Positions 48,549-59,120 of a stretch of DNA of 64,000 nucleotides are shown here, one piece after another (positions within the stretch are counted from its first letter, which is position 1; each line of letters begins with the position of its first letter). The notes under the pieces are model-generated. The model did not search any database and was not told the origin of the DNA. It was given only the letters and a program-made list of their open reading frames with translations. A program made the translations under genes and the position numbers. The stretch spans positions 16,423,501 through 16,487,500 of the forward strand of contig NC_073355.2 in NCBI RefSeq assembly GCF_027580225.2. Direction: 5' to 3'. Source of the DNA: Misgurnus anguillicaudatus (taxonomy: Eukaryota > Chordata > Actinopteri > Cypriniformes > Cobitidae).

Positions 48549-48760
48549 TCTGTTTTGTATTTGTTCCTGTTTTGACCCGTACCTGTATTTGGATTTATTG
48601 CCTGTTTGCCGCCTGCCCTGAACCTTAGCCTGTATTTGGATTTATGCTTTGGATTTGCCCTACTGGATTTGTTTGCTGGCCCTTATTGGGATTTTACTAA
48701 TAAACACCTTTAGCACATGGATTCTTCTTCTCATCGCTTTCTTTAAAGCAACCCGTTACA
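48456..48760 (+). repeat. 3' LTR, truncated at its 5' (U3) end
   Basis: The 305 bp from GTATATAAGTCAC to CCGTTACA align without gaps to 45950-46254. The first part of U3 seen in the 5' LTR is missing. The internal reading frame ends inside this LTR, at 48548. Confidence 0.88.
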
Positions 48761-48765
48761 TTGGG

Positions 48766-49269
48766 TGTGTAAGATACCAAATTAAATGCTATGTCATATT
48801 AATCAATGTCTTGTTGACTAAAACATAGCATCATTTTGAAATGTGTCTGCAATGCTCTTAGCAACTTTTTTGGTGGGCTTGAAAATATTTTGAGCCAGCG
48901 AGGTTAATTGTAACGCTGTGTTACAACTAACCTCTCAGCACTTATGGTATGAAAACCGCTTACGTTAGCGTAATTCTTGCCGTTGTGTTTAATTAGGCTA
49001 CACATGATAGCTAGCTGCCAACAAAATAAATGTGCCTGGCTTTTCAAAATTATCAAATATCGAAAAAATGTGTTCATATCTTTAATATTGATTGAATAAG
49101 ATCATGTCAAAGATTAAAATCATAATGAAATGAATGGCTTAAATCATACTTTGATGCTCATTATCTCAGAAATTGATTTTTGAAACTGTAGTATGGTTAT
49201 TACAGACTGGGTCACATATAAACATAATTGTGCGGCTTTTCTATCATATTTAAAAATTTGTATCCATTT
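48766..49269. other. no gene recognised
   Basis: Interior of the composite element. GTTAATTGTAACGCTGTGTT at about 48902 resembles words at 45640 and 50800. Confidence 0.4.
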
Positions 49270-49277
49270 ATAATTGA

Positions 49278-50449
49278 TAGGGCTGTCAATAGATTAAAAT
49301 ATTTATTCTAGATTAATCGCATGATTTCATGAGTTAACTTGCGAATAATCGCAAATTAATCGCACATTTTTGTCTGTTCTAAATTTACCTAAATGTAACA
49401 CTTTTCGAGTTTTTAATGCTCTAATCAGCATGGATTTGGTCAATGTATGTTTACAACAGCCTGTTTACATTTTTAACAGAACCATCAGTCATAGTTTTAT
49501 ATATGATTTTCCCCTTAGAAGACTTTGTTCTTTCTGCATTTCTGTTTGTTGCTGCATCATTTGTGACCTGTGCTGGCAAATTTGGTTGGGATGAGCAAAT
49601 TTTCAAAATTGTGTTATTTATATTTTAACATTCTCTATTAAAAAACTTCAAAACAATTTGAACAATTGTTGGAATCTGACAAAGCATGACAGAACTATAC
49701 CTGTAAACGCAGAGCAAAAACAATATCAATATCAGTTACATATATGTTTTTCTTTAATTGTTTAATTTTGACATTGAGACAGACCACTTTAAGATACTTT
49801 AGGCTAATGCAAGGGTTTAATATAATGACACAACAGATACTTTTCCTCAACAGTTAACCAAACATTCATTTCAGATAAAACAGATTATAGGTCATACCTG
49901 CATGAATTCTTGTCAAAACAGATATTTTTAAAATTGTAATTTTGTGTTAGATGTCTATATATATCGGGGTGGCGCACTCACGTGTGTGCATGCGCTTCAG
50001 ACGTCAGACGTCGCTTTTGAGTCTTGTAACTCTTAATAACTCTTTTACCATCAATCAGGTCCTGAACTTTATCTCTCTTAATAATTATTTTAACATCAAG
50101 CAAGTCTTGCAGTCTATTTCTATGATTTCTGAATGCTTTAAAAACGAACCCAAACAGTGAAAGAAGACGCATCTTTGCTTTATTTTATGGATTTGGGATG
50201 GTACACCTCTCAGGAAACGTGCAGATAAAGATCATTTTAGATGTTTAATGACCATTTACAGCATTGGATTCACTAGACGAGAGCTTAATGTTCTTTTTTT
50301 ATGAAAACCTCCGACTCATCTACAGCGTGGGCCACTTGCTGCGTCTCAATTCATCCAGCTGTGGGCTAGACCAAGGGTCAAACAGAAATTGCATGTTGCG
50401 TTAATCGCGCGTTAATAAAATTATTAACGCGTTAATTTTGACAGCCCTA
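49278..50449. mobile_element. hAT element ('TAGGGCTGTCAA'), complete, non-autonomous
   Basis: The ends TAGGGCTGTCAATAG and TTTTGACAGCCCTA are inverted, with AACGCGTTAAT and ATTAATCGC words inside. ATAATTGA is duplicated exactly at 49270-49277 and 50450-50457. Length 1,172 bp. Short frames inside show no transposase motif. Confidence 0.93.
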
Positions 50450-50464
50450 ATAATTGAACTATTG

Positions 50465-50665
50465 CACTGTAAAAAATGATTCATTCAATTTACTAAATAT
50501 TTTTAAGGTAAGTGGTTGAAATCAATTTATTTAAGCTCCATTTAAACAAAAAAGATTAGTAAATAAAAGATACAGAATAAAAAACTTTTGTTTAAATGTA
50601 GCTTAAATAAATTGATTGCAACCACTTAAAAAAATTGTAAATTGAATGAATAATTTTTTCAGTTT
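50465..50665. mobile_element. palindromic CACTG MITE, copy 2
   Basis: CACTGTAAAAAATGATTCAT and the inverted AATGAATAATTTTTTCAGTT enclose the AATGTAGCTTAAATAAATTG core shared with 4371-4519. Confidence 0.75.
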
Positions 50666-50850
50666 GTTAGAAAAGGGCTGACTGAATACAGTGTGGATAC
50701 CTGTCTATTATAGACATACATATAAACAATATCCACTTCAAGTATATAGACAAAATAGTGTTGAAAAATTTGCCTGCAAACAAATGTATAGCAAGTGTTA
50801 CAACTAACCCCCTGCCTGTTACAATTAACCGTATATGGGGTAAGTATCTC

Positions 50851-51244
50851 TGCTACAAATGACCATTTGAAGTTTGTTTCTAGTACTTACAATTCTTGGA
50901 CAATTACCAATTACACCAAACGTGACAGAAGTGCAAACGTTACAACACTGAAAAAAAATGATTCATTGAATTTAATCAATTTTTTAAAGTAAGTGGTTGC
51001 AATCAATTTATTTAAGCTACATTTAAACAAAAGTTTTATATTTTATTTAACTTTACCAATCTTTTTTGTTTAAATGTAGCTTAAATAAATTGATTGCAAC
51101 CACTTACCTTAAAAAATTGATTAAATTCAATGAATCATTTTTTTCAGTGTTGTAACGTTTGCACTTCTGTCACGTTTGGTGTAATTGGTAATTGTCCAAG
51201 AATTGTAAGTACTAGAAACAAACTTCAAATGGTCATTTGTAGCA
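50851..51244. repeat. long near-perfect hairpin around a MITE
   Basis: From TGCTACAAATGACC at 50851 to its complement GGTCATTTGTAGCA at 51244, the two arms are reverse complements for about 190 bp each, centred near 51047. The inner part (50946-51144) is a CACTG MITE. The outer 95 bp of each arm are not part of the MITE seen in its other copies. Confidence 0.9.
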
Positions 51245-51566
51245 AAGATGTGTGTGTGGCTTGTGTAAAAATAGAAGTAATCAAACCCAAATATTTTTTA
51301 ATGATTGAGCCAAAACCAAAAAGCGTTAGATTGTACCCCGCTCTCCCCTACATTAGTTTATCATACAAATTTTTATGATAATTTAACCTTAGAAAAATAA
51401 GGCTACTCACCAGAAACAACTACATTGTATGATTTAATATGTTTTGTTGAATTCACATTCTAAGTTTTAGATTGTTATTTGGCATGAATTTTCTTTGGGG
51501 GGTGCAAAGAGATGCATCCTACACAAAGGGGGGCACACGCCGAAAAGTTTGAGAACCAGTTGGTTC

Positions 51567-52796
51567 TTACTAGTCAAAGTGAAAAGAGTTACAGCTGGTG
51601 TTCCTCCAATGTAATGAAAAATCGTAAAGTATTAAAATTACTGTAATCATGCACAGAGCACAATGTTCTTAACCAAATTTCAACAGTAAGGCTTCAAGCT
51701 TTAAAAAAATCTTTATGCAATAATAATAATAATACAAATTTCACAAAACGGCAACATTTTCACATTAATTTTTTACTTTATATGCGTAAGAAAATGTGTG
51801 TTGGAGCCTTAATGTTAGCCTTTGATTTGAACTATTTCTTTTGCTCAGCCTGTTTTCAAAGAAAGCATCCTTTGATACACCCTGCCAGAGATCTATCGCA
51901 TAAAAGACATGCAAAGCTGTCCTGCAATTGCTTCTCCCTATGGGGGGTTTATGGTGTGGGGTTGCAAGAGAGGCTGATCTCTCCTAGAGTCATTCTTTTC
52001 TATCAGAAGCACTGAAGTTGGCCCGCCTTAACCCTCGCGTGCTACAGAAATCGATGTTTTTTATGTTGGATATTGAAAGTTAAAGCACAGACCATCAACT
52101 TGGGCAATTTCCAGTTGGAGGTTTACATTTCATTCTAATAAAGTCAGATCAGACTGCTTGAAACTTACTGTATCACACAAATTTGTGTTTTTCTATAGAC
52201 ATCTGTATGGCTGATAAATGACAAGAAGCTGCAGTTTCAGCATGGTTTATATGTTTGTGTGAGGCTATACAACATCTTTGTTTAACCCTCAGGCCACCAA
52301 GACGGTCTAAAAATGCATCATCCCTTTAATCAATAATCCAAATGATCCAGGCTCTGGAGGTATCGAGTTTCTCCATCCATCATTATTGGTAATAGTCTCA
52401 TTAATAGAGTGTTGATTCATTTTCCGCCGAGTGGATATTAACCTTTTGCCAGTAAACATTCATTATGTTTGTGAGAGGTGTGTTCTGTTAGAGTCTGATG
52501 CTTGAATACCAAATGACACTCGGAAGGGTATCACACTACAGCTGCTAGAAACTTGTAGATCTGCAGGTTCCTGCTGTTGAAGACCTTCATTTTAGCAACA
52601 TTGTGACTTTTTATTTAGAAGTGCATATTCTGCAGTAAAACTAGAGTTGCGTGTGACCAAAATATGCTATATGGGAGTTTAGTTTTGTGTAGTTGAAGCT
52701 GTAACTTAGCAGATACTGTAGCACATGTCCTGAAAACATGTGATGTTCAGGCAGTTTAGATGGGATCGTGTGGCCTGTGTCCTTTCCCCTTTACTG
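51567..52796. other. no feature recognised
   Basis: Intergenic DNA. No supported gene. Confidence 0.4.
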
Positions 52797-52997
52797 CACT
52801 CTTAAAACTGCCTGGGTTGTTTTTAACGCATGCTGGGTAAAAATTAGACATAGAACACAGCTGGGTTCAAATTTATCCAAATGCTGGGTTGTTTTAACCC
52901 AGCTGCTAGGTTATTATAACCCATATTATTAACCCAGCATGCGTTCTGTCCAATATTTACCCAGCATGAGTTTAAAATAACCCAGCCATTTTTTAGT
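52797..52997. mobile_element. MITE ('AACCCAGCATGCG' family)
   Basis: CACTCTTAAAACTGCCTGGG and the inverted AATAACCCAGCCATTTTTTA are the ends. AACGCATGCTGGGTAAAAAT faces its complement inside. This is the intact relative of the element split at 56281-59120. Confidence 0.72.
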
Positions 52998-53166
52998 TCT
53001 CTCTGTATCTTTGCGGTCAATAAAGGACAACATGTCCAAGAGATAATAATGTGATGTGTTTACTAAAATAAATAAAATTTACAGTATTAACACTACTGCA
53101 GTCCACTTTACTTATTATATAATTCGTATTTACTTAATATGTAAGTCATACTTTATATGTAATAAT

Positions 53167-53517
53167 TAGGGCCGGGATTTTAACGCGTTAATAAAGATAA
53201 ATAAATTACACAAAAAATAACGCGTTAAACACACTTATTTTTGCACCGCGGAATATTTCTCATTGGATGAGTTTCGGCGGACCGAATATACTGGAGCACC
53301 AACTAGCGTTCATCATGACTTCAGACAACAACAAACCACAGTGAACATGAACGAAGAAGCTGATGAGATCGCTTTGGTTGGCCCCGTGGATGGGATTTTT
53401 TTTTATAAAAAACGAACGGATGGAAGCATCGATAAGAGCATGGTTGTGTGTAAGCTATGCAACAAGGAATTTGCATATCACTGCAGCACATCGTATGGAG
53501 ATAGCTTAATCTCATGA
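53167..53517 (+). pseudogene. truncated hAT element: left end and transposase BED-finger fragment
   Basis: TAGGGCCGGGATTTTAACGC at 53167 is a hAT end. A frame at 53263-53517 carries DKSMVVCKLCNKEFAYHCST, the first half (C-x2-C) of a BED zinc finger like those of fish ZBED1-like hAT transposases. The second half of the finger and the catalytic RNase-H-like domain are missing, because homology stops near 53500. It is therefore a dead 5' fragment. Confidence 0.75.
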
Positions 53518-54031
53518 ATAATTCACGCAAAAAACATAATTCACACATGCGTAGACAATTTCACATGCATGAAATCTAATTCACATACACAAAAATATAT
53601 ATATTCGCAAAAAAACGATGTACATACACAAAATAAAAATACATATTCATAAAAAACGTTTCACAAACAAAAAAAACTATTTACAAATGTAGAACTGTGT
53701 ACGAAAAGTTTTACATTTTGAGTTTATCATGACTGTGAATATACGAATCGTCTTTTTTGTGTGTGAATTGCTTTGAATTCGTGTGTGTGTTTTTTGAGAC
53801 TTTGGTGGCAGCGCGCTTCTTCAACGTGGGTCACTCGTACTCTTTAGCCAATCAGATGCAAGCTTACCATTCAACCAATCATAACCCCGCCAAGAGCGCA
53901 GCATTCAAGGAGCTCAGCAATGCACACCTTTTGCGCAATCAACTGAAATGAAGCTTCACGTCATCAACCAAGCATGTTTAGTTTATTTTAAGTGATGAAA
54001 CAATCGATACATTGTTTAAAAAGTATTTCTA
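53518..54031. other. AT-rich repeat-like DNA, unassigned
   Basis: ATTCACACATGCG and ACATACACAAAA words recur, giving a weakly periodic look up to about 53780. No gene is supported. Confidence 0.4.
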
Positions 54032-54326
54032 CACTGCAAAAAATGATTTTCAAGAAAAAATTCTTAGTATTTTTGTCTTGTTTTCAGTAAAAATATCTAA
54101 AAATACTTAAATTAAGATGCTTTTTCTTGATGAGCAAAACGACCCAAGAAAATAAGTCTAGTTTTTAGACAAAAAAAATCAAATTTAAGGGATTTTGTGC
54201 ATAAAACAAGCAAAAAAATCTGCCAATGGGATAAGCAAATTTTTCTTACATTTTTCTTAAATTAAGAAAAATTTTCAAGATTTTTTGCTTACCCCATTGG
54301 CAGATTTTTTTGCTTGTTTTAGGCAC
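54032..54326. mobile_element. CACTG-ended foldback MITE, right end missing
   Basis: CACTGCAAAAAATGATTTTC and AAAATAAGTCTAGTTTTTAG match the left half of 34771-35220. CAAGCAAAAAAATCTGCCAA is inverted at 54296-54321. The right terminus is lost where the next repeat begins. Confidence 0.72.
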
Positions 54327-54530
54327 AAGTTTCATTTTAGCTAGTAATTTGTTGCTATAGAAACGGGGCGTGTCGTTATGATTAAAATTTGTGATTGACA
54401 GCTTGACGTTTTTGCGTAACATGTCAGCGCCCATCATCATACATTTTATGTTCAGTTCATTACAATGGAAGGACGCGGCGTTTGTAAATATGAATCAATT
54501 TTATACCATTAGAGTCGACAGACATGAGAA
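54327..54530. repeat. interspersed repeat, copy 3 (partial)
   Basis: TTTCATTTTAGCTAGTAATT, GGGGCGTGTCGTTATGATT and TTCATTACAATGGA match 5284-5500. Confidence 0.72.
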
Positions 54531-56154
54531 TATTTTTGACCAATTTGTAACAGTATAATTCTATAAATCATACACCTGCAAACTGTAGTAACAATTTAAG
54601 GAGAAAAACAAATATGGAGGACAAGCGACATGCCTGTTGTGATATTTCTTGCCATAAATCAATCATCTTTCTCAGTTATCCACTTTTTTGACATATTTGT
54701 GGCTGCCATGTTTCAACTATAAAAGCAATAACTCTTTGGTTAAGCTTGCTTGCTCTCTTTGGCTATTGTGGATGTCCTGTTGGAGGCAGCACAATAAAAA
54801 GTAGTAAATATCAATAATTTTATATTATTACGTTTTGGAATCACAGAGGCTCTGACACGATTGGGAGCAGTAAAATAACACAACCGGCAATTTGACATGC
54901 CTCAATTTTAGCCGTGACCCCAGATCGACGGGGGTGCAAATATGGCCCAAAACTGGGCTTAAAATCTTCACCTGTGTGGCCGGCTTTACAAGTTCTTAGA
55001 CAAATGATACGTGCCAGAAATAGGCAGTAACTTTCACAGCATTCGCTTAATTTTGCTTGGCAGGGGAACACATTTTCCCTCATTTTTTTAAGTATTGTAA
55101 TATTGCCTGTAATTTTATAGGCCCATATAGAGTAATTATACTGTCCAAATCCTGATTAAGCCAAAAATAAACCAGAAACATGAAGTTCAGTTAAATGGTG
55201 ATTTCAGTTAAATGGAAATATATTTTCACCTACAAATAATGCCATAGCAACAAGATAAAAAATAATATGTTAAAGCTTCCATCCACGTATTTGCTTTGTT
55301 TCTTTCAAAATATATTAACAAGATTAATTTACAGCGCAAAAACACTTCAACCATAACAGCAGTGATTGCACAACTCCTGTTGTTGTTCTGCATTATAGCA
55401 ACTTTTAACACATTCACACAAACGCACAAGGTGACATCCTTATGTGTAATTGTAAGTGTTAGCCATTATTCCCTTGTGTATTGAAACATCACCTGCTATA
55501 ACGCAGCTTTGCTTGCAGGTCACCCGGGATGAGCTATAAAGGAAACTAAATGAGCGTAGATAATGCATTTTAAATGATTTTAGAAGCCTCAATTATTAAA
55601 TAGCATTAACTTCTATTGTTGGATGTGTAACTTGAAATAAAGACAAATGTTAAATGCAGTTAACTTCCAATGTAAATCGCCTGAAGCGTGATTTTAATAT
55701 TTAACTAGTTGCTTTTCCTGGTTTTATGTTTACAGTCACAGTGTAATGTGCTTTAAGGGTTCTTCAGACTTCAGACTCATTTATTATTTATTTCTGTTCT
55801 TTTTAAATTTGCACTTAATTTGCTTTGGTTGATAGTACTCTACTGTATCGTCCTGTTATGGCACTGTTTACTAATAATTTAATTACATAGTAAATCAAAA
55901 CCAGACAGGTTCACAAAAGTTAAGTCATAGTTTGTAAATTTGAGTGCCGCAGGGGTGAAGTATTTTGAGTGCTTACCCGGAAATAAGCAGGAGACTGGTT
56001 TCCTCACCAAAAAGACCATTCATTTTTTTCCCATAGAGTTTTGGATTATCGCAAAAAGCTCTTTGTTTAACAAAGGTTTATGACAGTTACATGTTGAACA
56101 CATTGAACACAACTTGATTTTGTAGTCAAAATTTGGCTTTTTCTTATTTATATT
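54531..56154. other. no feature recognised
   Basis: AT-rich intergenic DNA with no supported gene. Confidence 0.4.
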
Positions 56155-56280
56155 TTATGCATTTGGCACATGCTTTTATCCAAAGTGACTTACAGTGCAT
56201 TACAAACTATAATTTCTTTGAATCAGTATTTGTGTTCCCTGGGTTTGAACCCATGACCTTTTGTGCTGCAAACGCAATGC
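56155..56280 (-). mobile_element. tRNA-derived SINE, minus strand, 5'-truncated
   Basis: On the minus strand the B box GGTTCAAACCC (56241-56251) and a tail TTTGGATAAAAGCATGTGCC match the SINE at 3101-3212. The A box is cut off at 56280, where MITE sequence (TTTTTAACCCAGCG) begins abruptly. Confidence 0.8.
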
Positions 56281-57597
56281 GTTTTTAACCCAGCGTGTGT
56301 TTTGTCCAATAAACGGAAGCCAAGAGAGGTAGTGTACTATATTTATTTTTGCTTGCTTGTTTTCTCGTGATCACAACTTAATTTCTCGTGATCTCGAGAT
56401 AACAAAAGTTGTTTTCTTGTGATCTCGACATAACAAAAGTTGTATTCTTGTGATGGGATTAAACCTTATGTGTACTCAATAGAACGTCTCATTTTGTTTG
56501 TAGACAGCAAAAGCATATTTTGATAAATTAGCATGGATGAACAAATGAGATTTTAGCCTACTTGAATCAAGAATCCACTCAAGCTAAAACAGATGTCGTC
56601 AATAATTGACAATTTGATAGTGGTGAATTTAGGGACCATCTCTAAAGTAAATCCATAATATATACGTTTCTACTTTAAACAGCATTTAAACGGAAGGACT
56701 TAAAGTCAACAAACAGTCAAAAAACCAACTGTTTATGTAAACATATCCTCCAACCCATACGATTGCTTTGGTCATTTGTCCATTTCACCAAATACGCCTC
56801 TACCGGCAGCAGGTGAAACTTAATATATAAGGGTATAAAATTATATTTTGGGGTATAATTTTGCTATGATGACATGTACAGGGATAACATTTTATTTCAC
56901 ATTACACTATTCAGGCAAATAACAAACCCATTTATTTATTATATGATATAAACACAGCATATACAAAACAGTCACAACTTTTTAAAAATGTACTTAAAAT
57001 ATTCCAAGTGTACCGATTGATTTATTTGAAGAAAAGATGCAAAAGTGATGACAAACCGCTATAAATATCAGATCCGGACGTACACTGATTCGAAAACAGC
57101 CGCGATGTTATGTCATCTATGATTGTGAAAAGGCATTGGCTCTCATGTGTCTCGTGACCAATCGCATCATTACATCAGCTAAGAATGTGAAGCGCTATTG
57201 GCTCTTGTGACCGACTACGTCATGCTGGTTTATGTTTGAATGAGATCTGACTGTGCGTTTTGATCACAAACTTCTTCATATAAAGTAATTGTATGGCTTC
57301 AGTTCGCAAGGTTTGCAATGCGAATGGTTTGTAATACTTTTACACTGTTTTATGCAATAAATACCTGTGACTGTGCTTTTACTTGCGTGATGTGTTTTAT
57401 ATTGTTGAGAAGTGGTTGGGTTTAGGATAAGGGTGGGGGGGGGCTAGATGCTCCAAAATATCTTTAAAACCATAAATGTTTATGAAACCGTTTCTACATT
57501 TACAAATTCATAAAATTAAATGTCTAATCTGATGTATAAAGCAAAAAACTTAAAACGTAACAACAGGTTGTGTTTATAAGCTACTGACGCTAATGCC

Positions 57598-58235
57598 TTA
57601 AAGGTACAATTTGTAAGATATTTGCAGTAAAATATCCAAAAACCACTAGTCCAGTGTTATATATTTTGTCCAGCTGATTACTAACAATATCTATAATGTT
57701 TTCAACTACTTGTAAATTATGAGAAAATTGCTGCCCTAAACAGTGACACGGGGTAGTGCAGTCGGCTGTAAATGACTTTAATATCTACGTTACCCTTTGT
57801 TACCGCCTTTACTGACGTAAAAACCACGTGACAACAGTGTCGTGGACAAATGCGGAAGTAATAGCGTCTGTCGGGCTTTTTTTATGGTAAGTTTGTTCAT
57901 CTCAACACTTAATTCTGTGCTGTGTTAACAAACCATCGTATTGGACTAATACTGTAACATCTATGACTAACAATTGCGTTTTGAACATTACATGAAAGCT
58001 TACATAATGAAAAAAAAACGATGTCATCAAACACAACATTTATAAAACTTGATTACTTTACCTCATGTGTAACATGAATTCTCGTTCCCGTCTGATTGAT
58101 GGGCATCAACGTTTGAGTTAAAGACAACAAATCCCATCAGTCCACGCTGCTTCAGAGCATCATTAATCTACGTCATTGTTATTGATTTGATCTGGCGCCC
58201 TCTAGTAGCGCGGATTATACAAATTGCATCTTTAA
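57598..58235. mobile_element. TTAA-flanked element
   Basis: TTAA at 57598-57601 and 58232-58235. The ends AGGTACAATTTGTAAGAT and TACAAATTGCATCT are inverted. Related in its ends to 12202-13556. Confidence 0.8.
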
Positions 58236-58328
58236 TACATCACTTTACATCGTAATAAGGTGCTCGCACAAACGACTTATGAGGTCTATATTTTTTGGAG
58301 GACAGTCTCGTTTATGTGGTTGTCAGCT

Positions 58329-58637
58329 ATAGACGGTTTCATTGGACGCACGTGGGCTGACGCGATACACGTCTGGATCCGAACTTTACTTCCGGTTTCG
58401 TTTTAATAATGGTCTGACTAGTTGCTTAACTGATCTCTTGAACAAATGCCTCGCCGAAAATAACAAATGTTTTGGTTTCATAGGTAATCTATGTGTTGTT
58501 TTTTTGCTTGTTATATAAATAAACTACTTTTAAAGAACTTTGTTGTTATTTATTCTTAGCGGAGTTTACCAGAAGTTACGTGCGGACCACGACAGCCGCT
58601 TGTTTACTGTATGTTGTTACTGCTGAAACCGTCTAAA
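58329..58637. mobile_element. small TIR unit ('TAGACGGTTTCA')
   Basis: CTATAGACGGTTTCATTGG and the inverted GCTGAAACCGTCTA bound about 310 bp. A further end of the same kind is at 63048-63075. Confidence 0.55.
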
Positions 58638-59120
58638 ATGCACAGTTTTAGATTTTTGATATTGATTCAAATAAACTGTTAAATACTATTGAAGATAGAA
58701 ACGTGTACATTATTACTTTAGAGATGGTCCCTAAATTCACCAACATCATACGTCCAACTTTATTTATTTATTAAGTATATCTGCAATTAGCTACACGATT
58801 GGTAACGCGAAGACCCCAACTCATATGCATCAGCAGTCCACTTCAAAATAAATGAAATATTATGCACAGGAAATTGCATTATAATATTTGGATTATCAGG
58901 TCAGGATAACGAGAAAACAACTTTTGTTATCTCGAGTTTATGAGAAAATTAAGTCATGATAACGAGAAAACAACTTTTGTTATGTTGAGATCACAGAAAA
59001 TTACGTTGGGTTCACGAGAAAACAAGCAAGCAAAAATAAAAATATGGACGACTCTCTCTCGGCTTCCATACCTATATTTATCCAGCATGGGTTTAAAATA
59101 ACCCAGACATTTTTAGAGTG

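Larger units (their letters stand above)
45823..48760 (+). mobile_element. non-autonomous LTR retrotransposon (Ty3/Gypsy-like), TSD TTGGG
   Basis: Direct repeats bound the element: 45823-46254 (5' LTR, starts TGTAATGG, ends CCGTTACA) and about 48456-48760 (3' LTR, same end). TTGGG is duplicated at 45818-45822 and 48761-48765. Between the LTRs is one long frame with a gag-like start and no protease, reverse transcriptase, RNase H or integrase, so the element depends on another for mobility. The two LTRs differ at about six of 305 alignable positions by eye, suggesting fairly recent insertion. Confidence 0.9.
45543..51566. mobile_element. composite hAT-like element holding the LTR element and a hAT
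   Basis: CAGTGGTTCTCAAAC at the left and GTTTGAGAACCAGTTG at the right are inverted ends of the CAGTGGTTCTCAA type used by hAT/Charlie-like families. Words such as GTTACAACTAACC and GGGGTAAATTGTAAC recur inside (45640, 48920, 50800). No clean 8-bp duplication was found, so the ends may belong to two related copies. Confidence 0.5.
56312..59072. mobile_element. 2.8-kb element with long inverted ends, inserted in a MITE
   Basis: CGGAAGCCAAGAGAG on the left faces CTCTCTCGGCTTCC on the right. The arms continue through TTTTTGCTTGCTTGTTTTCT and repeated ATAACAAAAGTTGTTTTC words, and further in TGAATTTAGGGACCATCTCT at about 56632 recurs inverted at about 58722. Sequence to the left (AACCCAGCGTGTG, TTTGTCCAAT) and right (TATTTATCCAGCATGGG) is one MITE interrupted here. 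A TTAA element (57598-58235) and a small TIR unit (58329-58637) lie inside. No transposase is visible. Mutator-like ends are possible, but a 9-bp duplication is not clear. Confidence 0.72.

Noticed and set aside
50946..51144. Ordinary MITE insertion as full explanation of the hairpin
   Set aside because: The inverted similarity continues about 95 bp beyond the MITE on both sides, and the flanks are inverted rather than duplicated directly.
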